DNA of 64,000 bases, taken from DATAGF01 sp963813355. Its GTDB lineage: Bacteria > Actinomycetota > Thermoleophilia > Miltoncostaeales > Miltoncostaeaceae. This document shows, in pieces, positions 17,759 to 26,190 of the stretch (position 1 is the stretch's first letter; every line of letters starts with the position of its first letter). The notes under the pieces are model-generated. The model was not told where the DNA came from, searched no databases, and saw nothing but the letters and a program-made list of their open reading frames with translations. A program made the translations under genes and the position numbers. The stretch spans positions 1 through 64,000 of the forward strand of contig CAWEYS010000008.1 of NCBI GenBank assembly GCA_963813355.1, given 5' to 3'.

Positions 17759-18967
17759 CGACCGGCATCTCCGGGGGAGCGCCCTCCCAGCGGGGGAGGA
17801 AGACCCGGATGGTGGTGCCCCTGCCCGGGGCGCTCGTGACCTCGAAGGTCCCCTCGAGCATCTGGGCCCGCTCGCGCATGCCGTAGAGGCCGAAGCGCTG
17901 CAGCGGCACGCCGGGGCGCCGCCTCTGCACCGCCTCCGGGTCGAAGCCGGCGCCGTCGTCGGTCACCACGAGGTGGGTCCCGTCGTCCTCGTCGCGGCAC
18001 AGGACCGTCACGAGCGTGGCGTGGCCGTGGCGGTGGGCATTGGTGAGGGACTCCTGGAGGATGCGGTAGAGGGTGATCCGCTGGGTGGACGTCACGCCGT
18101 TGGCCGGGAACTCGCCCTCCCAGGTGGCCTCCACGCGGCAATCGCCGCGGGCCTCGAAGGCCGTGATCGCGTCCTCCAGTATGTCGGGAAGGCGGCGGTC
18201 CTCGAACTGGGCCGGCCGGAGGTGGCCGATCAGCTCGCGCATCTCGTGCAGCGCGCCGCCCACGGTCTCGTAGATCCGCTCGAGCGAGGGGCGCAGCGAC
18301 TCGGGCGGCGTGCCGCCCGCCTTCTCGGCGTCGGCCAGGTCGGCCTCCAGCAGCTGCACCTCGAGGAGCGCGACCGACAGCTGCTGGGTGGGGCCGTCGT
18401 GGATGTCGAGGGCGATGCGCCCGATCATGCGCTCGTCCTTCTCGAGGATCTGGGCCATGGCCCGCTCCAGGTGGGAGCGCAGCCGGATCGCGTCGAGGAC
18501 CGCCCCGATGCGAAGGGCGCCGAGGCGCGCGGCCTCGCGGCGCAGGGGCTCGGCGGCCGGGGCGGACGCGTCCGCGAGCAGGAGCACCCCCCTGCCGACG
18601 CCGTCGGCGCCGAGCGGCATCGTCAGCGCCGCCGGGCGCGCCCAGCGCGGCGAGGGCGGCCGCCAGCGGCCCCTCGTCGCCGGGCGCCACCTCCCCCTCG
18701 CCCGCATCCGCCGAAACCTGCTCGAGCAGCCCTCCGAGGCGCTCCGCGTCGCCGTCGCCCAGGCCGGCCGACGCGACCGCGCGGCCGCCGCCGTCGGACG
18801 CGCCCGCGGCCCAGGCCAGGGCGATCCGGGCGCCGGCCGCCCGCCGGGCGGCCTCGGTCAGGTCGGCGACGGCGGCGTCGCCGCGGGAGGGGTCTGCAGC
18901 GCACGTTGCGACCTCGACGAGGGCCGAAATATCGCGCGGGAGCAGGCATGTCGGCGGCCTCGGGCAT
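17748..18967 (-). CDS. GAF-containing NarL-type sensor histidine kinase, apparent frameshifts
   Basis: Cytoplasmic sensor kinase. A GAF-like N-terminal region (RDISALVEVATCAADPSRG through about residue 130) precedes a HisKA_3 dimerisation helix with phospho-acceptor in ALDIHDGPTQQL and a HATPase domain (ITLYRILQESLTNAHRHG, VTDDGAGFDP, LYGMRERAQMLEG). The protein lies in three frames. Removing one C from a CCC run at about 18950 joins MPEAADMPAP to RDISAL; removing one C at about 18640 joins LAALGAP to AALTMPLGADGVG. The intact part from 18707 to 17748 covers the catalytic half. It overlaps trpF by 11 bp and diverges from two response regulators, its likely partners. Confidence 0.82.
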
Positions 18968-19148
18968 CGCGCGACATCGTACCGATCACCCTTTCGGGCT
19001 CGCGATACGAGAAAAGATCGCCTATACCTCCCACTGCACCGAACTACCAAAGCGTCTAGGCGATCCGGAACGCCGACCAGCGTAGTCTCCATTGCGCGGA
19101 TCCGGACGTCCGCGCGCGGTTCCCGGCGACAACGGAGGGCAGGACTCG

Positions 19149-19526
19149 GTGGTGCGGGTGCTACTTGCCGACGACAACGCCCGCTTTCGCGGCACTTTGC
19201 GCCGCCTGCTGGAGCGTGACCCCGACATCGTCGTCGTCGCCGAGGCCGGCGACGGCAACGAGGCCCTCGAGATGGCCGACGAGGTCGGCCCGGACGTCGT
19301 CCTCATGGACGTCTCGATGCCCGGGCTGGACGGCCTGGAGGCGACCTTCGAGCTGAAGGCGCGGCTGCCCGACGTGACCGTGCTGATGCTCTCGGTCGGC
19401 GACAAGGAGCAGGAGATCGAGGCGGGACTCGCCGGTGGCGCCTCGGAGTACCTGGTCAAGGGTGGGCCCGCGGGGGAGATCGTCGACGCCATCAAGCGCT
19501 ACGGGCCGGTGCCGGGAACCGCCTGA
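19149..19526 (+). CDS. Single-domain response regulator (CheY-like)
   Basis: 125 aa receiver domain only. Acidic pocket LLADDN, phospho-acceptor Asp in VVLMDVSMPG, switch Ser in MLSVG and conserved Lys in YLVKGG. There is no output domain, so it probably relays phosphate or acts by protein contact. GTG 19149 follows GGAGGG with normal spacing. It diverges from the histidine kinase gene and precedes the NarL regulator, so kinase and two regulators form a likely signalling module. Confidence 0.88.
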   Translation: MVRVLLADDNARFRGTLRRLLERDPDIVVVAEAGDGNEALEMADEVGPDVVLMDVSMPGLDGLEATFELKARLPDVTVLMLSVGDKEQEIEAGLAGGASEYLVKGGPAGEIVDAIKRYGPVPGTA

Positions 19527-19640
19527 TCACCGACGGCCGATGTGCCGGGTAGGCTCGTCCTGTCTTTCTGCAGGGTCGGTCAGGCGTTAGGCTGACCCCG
19601 CCAGCTCAAGGAGGCGTGCATCTCCGCCGATAGTAATGAG

Positions 19641-20312
19641 GTGGCAGTCACCGAAGTGCCCGACACCGCCCCGACCAAGGCCCCGCTGCGCGTCGCGATC
19701 GCCGACGACCATCGCCTGATGCTCGACGGCATCAAGCGGGCCCTCGAGACCGCGCCCGACATCAAGGTCGTCGCCGAGGCGACCACCGGCGAGGAGATGC
19801 TCAGCCTCGTCCCCCGGGTGCGGCCCGACGTGGTCATCCTCGACCTGCGGATGCCCAAGGGTGACGGCCTCAGCACGCTGGCGTCGCTGCGCAAGGACTA
19901 CCCCGACCTCAAGATCATCATCCTGTCGATGTCGGAGGCCAACGAGCACATCGACCAGGCCTTCCACGGCGGGGCGTCGGGCTACGTCGCCAAGACGATC
20001 AACCCGCTCGACCTGCCCTCCACCATCCGGCAGGTCGTCGAGGGGACCGTCTTCACGCCGCGCGGCCGCGCCGGCGAGGGCGGGACGACGCCCACGGGGG
20101 CGCCCGCCGGCCACCCGGGCGGCCTGACCGACCGCGAGCTGTCGATCCTCCGGCTCGTCGCCGAGGGCCTCTCGAACCTCGACATCGCGAGCAAGCTCTA
20201 CGTCACCGAGCAGACGGTGAAGTTCCACCTCTCCAACATCTACCGCAAGCTCGGCGTCGGGAACCGCACGGAAGCCACGCGCTACGCCTACCGCAACGGC
20301 CTGATCGAATAG
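19641..20312 (+). CDS. NarL/FixJ-family response regulator
   Basis: 223 aa. Receiver domain (residues about 15-130) with ADDH, VILDLRMPKG and VAKTINP, a Pro/Gly-rich linker, then a LuxR-type helix-turn-helix (LTDRELSILRLVAEGLSNLDIASKLYVTEQTVKFHLSNIYRKL). GTG 19641; AAGGAGG is at 19609-19615 but rather far, so the start is slightly uncertain. TTAGGCT near 19588 is a plausible -10. Target genes cannot be read from the sequence. Confidence 0.93.
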   Translation: MAVTEVPDTAPTKAPLRVAIADDHRLMLDGIKRALETAPDIKVVAEATTGEEMLSLVPRVRPDVVILDLRMPKGDGLSTLASLRKDYPDLKIIILSMSEANEHIDQAFHGGASGYVAKTINPLDLPSTIRQVVEGTVFTPRGRAGEGGTTPTGAPAGHPGGLTDRELSILRLVAEGLSNLDIASKLYVTEQTVKFHLSNIYRKLGVGNRTEATRYAYRNGLIE

Positions 20313-20430
20313 ATCGGAGTGCACCCACCGGGCCCAGCGCCACGGTGGTGTTGACCTTTCCGGCGCCCGTCCCCGCCGAAGGCGGTGCGCCGGTCTGCCG
20401 GAGGCCCCGGCCAGGGGCCGGAGGCGCGTC

Positions 20431-20455
20431 CAGCGGGCCCGCGAGAGGCCCGCTG
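20431..20455 (+). terminator. Hairpin pair after the NarL regulator
   Basis: CAGCGGGCC / GGCCCGCTG, 9 bp with a 7-nt loop. A smaller stem GGCCCC / GGGGCC sits just before it at 20403-20419. Both are in the about 210-base gap between the regulator and corA. No T-run; alternatively part of the corA leader. Confidence 0.45.
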
Positions 20456-20525
20456 CACGCCTTGGCCACGCCGTGTGCCAGAATCCGGATCGTGAACGAG
20501 ATCAGCCCACTTCCGAACGCCGCCG

Positions 20526-21539
20526 ATGGCGAACCTCCCGAAGATCCGCCGAGGCCAGGGGCGCGGGCGAGGGCCCGCGGACGAGCCGAGGGCTGACCGC
20601 ACCGGGCCGGACGTCCAGCGCCTCGAGGCGCATGGGCTGACGTGGCTGAACATCGAGTCGCCGACCCAGCTCGAGACCGCCTGGCTGGCCGAGCACTACG
20701 ACTTCCACCCCCTCGACCTCGAGGACGTGCTCTCGCGGCGGCGCCAGCGGGCGAAGATCGACGAGTACCCCGACTACCTGTTCATCGTCCTGCACTTCCC
20801 GCGCTTCGACAAGCGCGCGGGGAGGCTCCAGGCGGCGGAGCTGAACCTCTTCGTGGCCGAGGACCTGATGATCACGCTCCCCAACGAGCCGCTGAAGCCG
20901 CTGAGCGCCCTCTGGTCGCGCTGCGAGCGCAGCGAGGCGGCCCGCGAGCAGTACATGGCCAAGGGCCCGGGCTTCCTGCTCTACGAGATCGTCGACACGA
21001 TGTACGACTACTGCTTCCCGATCCTGGACAAGATCGGCTTCAAGCTCGACCTGATCGAGGACGCGCTCTTCGAGGGCGAGAGCGACGACCTGGTGCGGGA
21101 CATCTCCAACACCAAGCAGGAGATCATCAACTACCGCCGGATCGTGAAGCCGCAGCGCACCGTGCTGCGCCTGCTCGACCGCAGCAGCCAGCGCTTCGCC
21201 CCCACGGACCTCGACATCTACTTCGACGACATCGTCGACAAGAGCGAGCGCATCTGGGACCTCCTCGAGAACTACAAGGAGGTGGCCGAGGCCCTCGAGG
21301 CCACCAACGAGTCGGTCATCTCGCACCGCGTGAACGACATCCTGCGGGCGCTGACCGCGATCAGCGTCATCGTGCTGCCCCTGACCCTGATCGCGAGCGT
21401 GTTCGGCATGAACGTCGGGCTCCCGGGGGGAGGCGACCCGGCCGCCGGGGGGTCGGTGACCTTCTGGGTCATCGTCGGCGCGATGCTGGCGATCCTCATC
21501 GGGATGGTCGCGTACTTCCGCTTCAAGCGGTGGCTGTGA
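20526..21539 (+). CDS. corA: CorA-family divalent metal ion transporter
   Basis: 337 aa. Large cytoplasmic domain with the typical long helix (residues about 170-275), then two C-terminal transmembrane helices (about 278-300, 312-333). The pore motif is present as FGMNVG (GMN). Transports Mg2+ or related metals by electrochemical gradient. The stop overlaps the GTG of the HIT gene by 4 bp. ATG 20526 is the start; a further upstream in-frame ATG was not seen. Confidence 0.94.
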   Translation: MANLPKIRRGQGRGRGPADEPRADRTGPDVQRLEAHGLTWLNIESPTQLETAWLAEHYDFHPLDLEDVLSRRRQRAKIDEYPDYLFIVLHFPRFDKRAGRLQAAELNLFVAEDLMITLPNEPLKPLSALWSRCERSEAAREQYMAKGPGFLLYEIVDTMYDYCFPILDKIGFKLDLIEDALFEGESDDLVRDISNTKQEIINYRRIVKPQRTVLRLLDRSSQRFAPTDLDIYFDDIVDKSERIWDLLENYKEVAEALEATNESVISHRVNDILRALTAISVIVLPLTLIASVFGMNVGLPGGGDPAAGGSVTFWVIVGAMLAILIGMVAYFRFKRWL

Positions 21540-22060
21540 GCGGCTCCGGCCGCCGCGGCGCCGGACCGGACATCATGTGGTCGCCCTGGCGGATGGCCTA
21601 CGTCTCGGCCGAGCACGGCGACGAGTACGAGGGGCCGGCCTGCGTCTTCTGCGACCTGCCGGCGCGGGGGGACGACGCCGCCACCTACATCCTCCACCGG
21701 GGCGAGCGCACGTTCGTGATCATGAACCTCTACCCCTACAACAACGGCCACCTGATGATCGTCCCGTACGCTCACGTCGATACGCTCGCGGCCCTCGAGG
21801 AGCCCACCCTCACGGAGATGATGATGCTGGCGCAGCGCTCCCAGGCGGTGCTGGAGGAACGGATGCGGCCCCAGGGCTTCAACATGGGCATCAACCAGGG
21901 CCGGGCGGCCGGCGCCGGGATCGCCGACCACCTGCACATGCACCTGCTGCCGCGCTGGGTCGGCGACACCAACTTCATGCCCGCCCTCGGGGACGTGCGG
22001 GTGATGCCCCAGCACCTCGACGAGACCTATGCGCTGCTGGCCGGGGGGTTCGCGGAGTGA
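21536..22060 (+). CDS. HIT-family nucleotide hydrolase/phosphorylase
   Basis: 174 aa. Active-site triad HLHMHLLP (HxHxH). The N-terminal MWSPWRMAYV and CVFCDLP Cys pair, and ILHRGERTFVIMNLYPYNNGHLMIVP, are typical of the actinobacterial Ap4A-phosphorylase-like HIT group. Acts on dinucleoside polyphosphates or similar. GTG 21536 overlaps the corA stop; ATG 21575 is the alternative start. The stop overlaps the mutase GTG. Confidence 0.9.
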   Translation: MSGSGRRGAGPDIMWSPWRMAYVSAEHGDEYEGPACVFCDLPARGDDAATYILHRGERTFVIMNLYPYNNGHLMIVPYAHVDTLAALEEPTLTEMMMLAQRSQAVLEERMRPQGFNMGINQGRAAGAGIADHLHMHLLPRWVGDTNFMPALGDVRVMPQHLDETYALLAGGFAE

Positions 22061-23406
22061 CGATCGACCCGGGGGTCTTCAAGGCGTACGACGTGCGGGG
22101 CGTGTACCCCGCCGAGATCGACGAGGACGGGGGACGGCGCGTCGGAGCGGCCTTCGTGGCCGTCACGGGGGCGAAGCGCATCGCGCTCGGGCACGACGTC
22201 CGCCTGTCGTCGCCCTCGATGGCCGAGGCCGTGGCCGAGGGGGCCCTGGCGGCGGGCGCCGACGTCGTGGAGCTCGGCCTCTGCGCGACCGAGATGCTCT
22301 ACTTCGCCGTCGGGGACGGCGGGCTCGACGCCGGCATCTGCGTCACCGCCAGCCACAACCCGCCCAGGTACACCGGCATGAAGATGGTGCGCGAGGGCGC
22401 GCTGCCGCTCGCGGGCGACTCCGGCATCGGCGAGGTCGGGCGGATCGCCGCCAACGGGCCGCCGACGGCGCCGTCACCGGGCGCACGATCGCGCGACGAC
22501 GGGCTGCTCGGGCGCTACGTCGACCGCTGCATGTCGTTCGTCGACCCCGCGGCCGTGCGCGACCTGCGGGTCGTGGTGGACGCCGCCAACGGGATGGCGG
22601 GGCTGTTCCTGCCGCCGGCCCTGGAGCGCCTGGCCATCGACGCCGTGCCCTTCTTCCTCGACCTCGACGGCACCTTCCCCAACCACGAGCCGAACCCGCT
22701 CCTCCCCGAGAACCGCGAGTTCGTCATCGGCAAGGTGCGGGAGGAGGGCGCCGACCTCGGCATCGCCTTCGACGGCGACGCCGACCGCTGCTTCTTCATC
22801 GACGACGCGGGCGAGTTCGTGCCCGGCGACTTCCTCACGGCGCTGCTCGCGCAGCACCTGCTGGGGCGGGCGGGCCCCGCGACGATCGTCTACGACCTGC
22901 GGGCCTCGTGGGCCGTGCGCGACACCGTCCGCGCCGCCGGCGGAACCCCCGACATGTGGCGCGTGGGCCACGCGTTCATCAAGCGCCGCATGCGCGAGGT
23001 GGACGCCCTCTTCGCCGGCGAGGTCAGCGGCCACTACTACTTCCGCGACTTCTTCTACGCCGACACCGGCCTGGTCCCGGCGCTGCTGGTGATGGAGATG
23101 ATCGCGACGGCGGGGACGCCGCTGTCGGAGATGGTGGCGGGCTTCCGCGAGCGCTACCACGTCTCGGGCGAGATCAACTCGACGGTCGACGACGTTCCGG
23201 CGGCGCTCGAGCGGCTGCGCGAGCGGTACGGCGACGGCAACCAGTTCGAGATCGACGGCCTGTCGGTCGAGTACGAGGACTGGCACTTCAACGTGCGCCC
23301 CTCGAACACCGAGCCGCTGCTCCGGCTGAACCTCGAGTCGCTCGTGTCCGAGGAGGACATGGAGCGCCGCCGCGACGAGGTGCTCGAGGTGATCCGCTCC
23401 GGGTGA
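22057..23406 (+). CDS. Phosphomannomutase/phosphoglucomutase
   Basis: 449 aa alpha-D-phosphohexomutase with all four signature loops: active-site Ser in TASHNP, metal loop DGDADR, sugar loop GEVSGHYYF and phosphate loop RPSNTEP. Converts hexose 6- and 1-phosphates, supplying sugar nucleotides for cell envelope. The start GVFKAYDVRG is the family N-terminus. GTG 22057 overlaps the HIT stop; the stop overlaps the ABC ATPase GTG. Confidence 0.94.
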   Translation: MTIDPGVFKAYDVRGVYPAEIDEDGGRRVGAAFVAVTGAKRIALGHDVRLSSPSMAEAVAEGALAAGADVVELGLCATEMLYFAVGDGGLDAGICVTASHNPPRYTGMKMVREGALPLAGDSGIGEVGRIAANGPPTAPSPGARSRDDGLLGRYVDRCMSFVDPAAVRDLRVVVDAANGMAGLFLPPALERLAIDAVPFFLDLDGTFPNHEPNPLLPENREFVIGKVREEGADLGIAFDGDADRCFFIDDAGEFVPGDFLTALLAQHLLGRAGPATIVYDLRASWAVRDTVRAAGGTPDMWRVGHAFIKRRMREVDALFAGEVSGHYYFRDFFYADTGLVPALLVMEMIATAGTPLSEMVAGFRERYHVSGEINSTVDDVPAALERLRERYGDGNQFEIDGLSVEYEDWHFNVRPSNTEPLLRLNLESLVSEEDMERRRDEVLEVIRSG

Positions 23407-24002
23407 CCGGCGCGGACGCGGCCCTCGTCGCCGTCGACGACCTGGAGGTGCGCTATCACGGGGGTCCCGACCCGGCCGTGCGCGACGTCTCCCTGCGCAT
23501 CGGGCCCGGCGAGGGCCTGCTGGTCGCCGGCCCCGCGGGCGCCGGCAAGACGAGCCTGCTGCGCGGCCTGCTGGGCTTGGTCCCGCGCGCCGGCCGGGTG
23601 AGCCTGCCCGCCAGGGTCGGCTACGGGCCGCAGGGCGGCGGCTTCGCCAGCGGCCTGCGCGTCGACGAGACCGCGCGGACGATCGCCGCGCTGCGGGGTG
23701 CGGGCGACCCGCGCGCGGCGGCCGCCGACGCGCTGGCCCGGGCGGGGCTGGGGTTCGTGGCCCGCTGGCGCACGCGCCGGCTCGACGCCGAGGGCTGGCG
23801 GCGCCTGAGCCTGGCCCTGGCCATCGCCGGCGACCCGCCCCTGGTCGTGCTGGACGACCCCTGGGTCCTGGCCGAGACGCTCCGCGAGATCGACCGCGCC
23901 CGCGAGCGCGGGGCCGCCGTGCTGGCGGCCTCGTCCCGCCCCGCGGGGCTCGCTCCGGCCCTCGGGCGCCGCCTGGACATGGCCGACGGGGCGCCGCGCT
24001 GA
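23403..24002 (+). CDS. Degenerate ABC transporter ATP-binding protein
   Basis: 199 aa, short for the family. Walker A GPAGAGKTS is intact. The signature LSGGQ is replaced (DAEGWRRLSLALAI), and Walker B reads VVLDDPW, with Asp where the catalytic Glu is normally found. A switch His is not evident. It may hydrolyse ATP poorly or serve a regulatory or partner role. Coupled at both ends: GTG 23403 overlaps the mutase stop, and the permease appears to begin in its stop (CTGA). Confidence 0.8.
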   Translation: MTGADAALVAVDDLEVRYHGGPDPAVRDVSLRIGPGEGLLVAGPAGAGKTSLLRGLLGLVPRAGRVSLPARVGYGPQGGGFASGLRVDETARTIAALRGAGDPRAAAADALARAGLGFVARWRTRRLDAEGWRRLSLALAIAGDPPLVVLDDPWVLAETLREIDRARERGAAVLAASSRPAGLAPALGRRLDMADGAPR

Positions 24003-24814
24003 GCCCCCTCGCCCGGCTCTCGTGGTCGCAGCTCCTGCGCCTGGCCCGCCGGCCCTGGGTCCAGGGCGTGGCGGGAGGCGGCCTGGTGGCCGTGGTCGTC
24101 ATCGCCGCCGCGGCCGCGGCCGACTCCGGCCTGGAGCGCGAGGACGCCCTGCGCAGCGACGGCGCGGCCCTGCTGCTGCTGGGCGGGCTCGTCGCCGCCG
24201 TCGGGCTCGGCGCCGGCGCGCTGAACCGCGACGCGGCCACGGGCCACCTGGGCCTGCTGGTCGGCTCCGGCGCCTCGCGGCGCGAGGTGGCCGCGGCCGC
24301 CCTGCTGGCGCGCGTCGTGGCCCTCGCGGCGATGGTGGCCGCCTGGGGGGTGGCGCTCCAGGTCGGCAGCCTCGCCCTGGGGCTCGGCCTGGACGGGCCG
24401 CTGGCGGTCCACACGCTGGCGGCCTCGGTCGGCCTCCTCCTGACCCTGCTGGCGGCGGGCGCGGCGAGCTCGGTGGTCGGCCCGGTGGCGGCGGGCGCGT
24501 TCGGCCTGGTGGTGTTCATCGCGGCCCAGGCGGCCGTCAACCTGAAGGCGGCCGCCGACCAGGACCTCATCGGCACCGCCGACGCGGCGGTGAGCGCCGT
24601 CTACTACGTCGTGCCCCGCGCCATCGTCTCGCCCATGATCTCCGAGCTGCAGGGCCGCGACGTCGGCGGCCCGGCGGCGCCGTCGCTCGAGATCAACGAC
24701 AACCTGGTGCTGGTGCCGGCGTCCGGCTGGGGCAGCGTCGTCTGGACGCTCGCGTGGTGCGCGCTCCTGGCGATCGCCTGCGTCGCCGGCCTGCGGAGGC
24801 GGCCGCTGGTCTGA
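23999..24814 (+). CDS. ABC-2-type membrane permease
   Basis: About 271 aa from CTG 23999. Six hydrophobic segments are visible, e.g. VAVVVIAAAAAA, LLLLGGLVAAVGLGAG, VVALAAMVAAWG, VGLLLTLLAAG, AAGAFGLVVFIAAQ and LAWCALLAIACVAG. The first 23 codons (LARLSWSQLLRLARRP) read like a normal ABC-2 permease N-terminus and precede the first GTG (24068), so the CTG within the CTGA overlap with the ATPase stop is the likely start. It pairs with the degenerate ATPase. Substrate unknown. Confidence 0.75.
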   Translation: MSPLARLSWSQLLRLARRPWVQGVAGGGLVAVVVIAAAAAADSGLEREDALRSDGAALLLLGGLVAAVGLGAGALNRDAATGHLGLLVGSGASRREVAAAALLARVVALAAMVAAWGVALQVGSLALGLGLDGPLAVHTLAASVGLLLTLLAAGAASSVVGPVAAGAFGLVVFIAAQAAVNLKAAADQDLIGTADAAVSAVYYVVPRAIVSPMISELQGRDVGGPAAPSLEINDNLVLVPASGWGSVVWTLAWCALLAIACVAGLRRRPLV

Positions 24815-24836
24815 CGAGCCGGACCGCGCGCCGGCC

Positions 24837-24865
24837 TTGACGCGTCCGCCGGGGCGGTGAAGGCT
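24837..24865 (+). promoter_or_regulatory. Candidate promoter of the 24897 hydrolase
   Basis: TTGACG at 24837-24842, 17-nt spacer, AAGGCT at 24860-24865. The implied start near 24872 gives a leader of about 25 nt carrying GAGAGGGGG before the GTG. Confidence 0.5.
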
Positions 24866-24896
24866 GGATCCCCGGTCACGATGAGAGGGGGCGCCC

Positions 24897-25796
24897 GTGC
24901 GCAACGACGTCGAGTTCGACGCTGACGGTGTGACGCTGCGGGGGTGGCTGTACGTCCCCGACGGCGCGGCGGGCCCGGTGCCGACGATCGTGATGTCCCA
25001 CGGCTTCTCCGCCGTGAAGGAGATGTACCTCGACCGCTTCGCCGAGGCCTTCGCCGAGGCCGGGCTCGGGGCCCTGGTCTACGACCACCGCAACTTCGGC
25101 GCGAGCGACGGCGAGCCGCGGCTGGAGATCGACCCCTGGGCTCAGGTGCGCGACTACCGCGACGCGATCAGCTACGCGCAGACCCGGCCCGAGGTCGACG
25201 CCGACCGCATCGGCGTCTGGGGGTCGAGCTACTCGGGCGGGCACGTCCTCGTGGTGGGCGCGATCGACCGCCGCGTGAAGTGCGTGGCCTGCCAGGTGCC
25301 GCTGATCAGCGGGCACGAGAACGCCCGGCGCATCGTGCGCAGCGACTTCATCGCACCGGTGGGCGGGATGTTCGACGACGACCGCGCGGCCCGCTACGCG
25401 GGGGAGCCGCCGGCGATGATCCCGGTGGTCGACGAGGACCCGATGGCCCCCTCGGCGCTTCCGACGGCCGACTCGTACGAGTGGTTCACGGCGACCGGCG
25501 CGTCGCGGGCCCCGACGTGGCGCAACGAGGTGACGCTGCGCAGCGTGGAGATGTTCTGGGAGTACGAGCCCGGCGCCTACATCGGCTGGGTGTCGCCCAC
25601 GCCGCTGCTCATCGTGGTCGCGGCCAAGGACCACCTGACCGTCTCCGACCTCGCCATCGCGGCCTACGAGCGGGCGCTCGAGCCCAAGCGGCTCGTGGTG
25701 CTGCCGGGGAGCCACTTCGAGGCCTACACGACCGCCTTCGCCGACGCCTCGGGGGCCGCGGCCGACTGGTTCGTCACGCACCTGCTCGGGGGCTGA
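24897..25796 (+). CDS. Alpha/beta hydrolase (dienelactone hydrolase/S15-like)
   Basis: 299 aa. Nucleophile elbow GSSYSG in IGVWGSSYSGGHVL; the oxyanion strand is VMSHGFSAVKE; late Asp in AAKDHLT and His in GSHFEAY complete the triad. An insertion with Trp/Tyr-rich lid (WFTATGASRAPTWRNEV, MFWEYEPGAYIGWV) is typical of acetylxylan-esterase/X-Pro-peptidase-like subfamilies. Cytoplasmic, substrate unknown. GTG 24897 with a GA-rich Shine-Dalgarno. Confidence 0.85.
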   Translation: MRNDVEFDADGVTLRGWLYVPDGAAGPVPTIVMSHGFSAVKEMYLDRFAEAFAEAGLGALVYDHRNFGASDGEPRLEIDPWAQVRDYRDAISYAQTRPEVDADRIGVWGSSYSGGHVLVVGAIDRRVKCVACQVPLISGHENARRIVRSDFIAPVGGMFDDDRAARYAGEPPAMIPVVDEDPMAPSALPTADSYEWFTATGASRAPTWRNEVTLRSVEMFWEYEPGAYIGWVSPTPLLIVVAAKDHLTVSDLAIAAYERALEPKRLVVLPGSHFEAYTTAFADASGAAADWFVTHLLGG

Positions 25797-25808
25797 CCCG
25801 CCGGGCCG

Positions 25809-26189
25809 TCAGGGGATCGCGTCGTCCAGGGGCCGGCGGCCGGCGAACCCGGCGTCGGTCTCGTGCCACCACTCGATCCGCTCCTCGCCCACCCGCCAGC
25901 ACAGGTAGACCTCGCGCCCCTCGCGCAGCGCCGGGAAGTCGCAGATGCCGGTGTCGAGGTCGCGCACGACCACGCCCCAGCGGTCGATCTGCGCCAGGCC
26001 CCGGGTGAAGCGGAGCGCCGCCTCGCCGAAGACGGTGCCGTCCGCGCCGCCCCCGTTGCCGCCGGCGGCGGCCCGCAGCCGCGCGGCCCGCTCGGGGTCG
26101 GCCATGACGGCGCGGGCCGCCCGGAGCTCGGCGATCAGCGCGCCCAGCGGCTCGAGGAGCGCCGACGCCTGCGCCAGGGTGTAGGTCGT
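25809..26189 (-). CDS. DUF2203 family protein, no canonical start codon
   Basis: DUF2203 signature: DGTVFGEAALRFTRGLAQIDRWGVVVRDLDTGICDFPALREGREVYLCWRVGE, then IEWWHETDAGFAGRRPL. The only ATG is at 26105, giving 98 aa without the family N-terminal helix. Reading upstream in frame gives TYTLAQASALLEPLGALIAELRAARAVMAD, exactly the expected helix, back to an ACG at 26189, one base after the mqnE stop codon. ACG (26189) or CTG (26177) may be used, or a base may be wrong. Follows mqnE in one operon. Function unknown. Confidence 0.7.
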   Translation of the reverse strand, partial: TTYTLAQASALLEPLGALIAELRAARAVMADPERAARLRAAAGGNGGGADGTVFGEAALRFTRGLAQIDRWGVVVRDLDTGICDFPALREGREVYLCWRVGEERIEWWHETDAGFAGRRPLDDAIP

Positions 26190-26190
26190 G

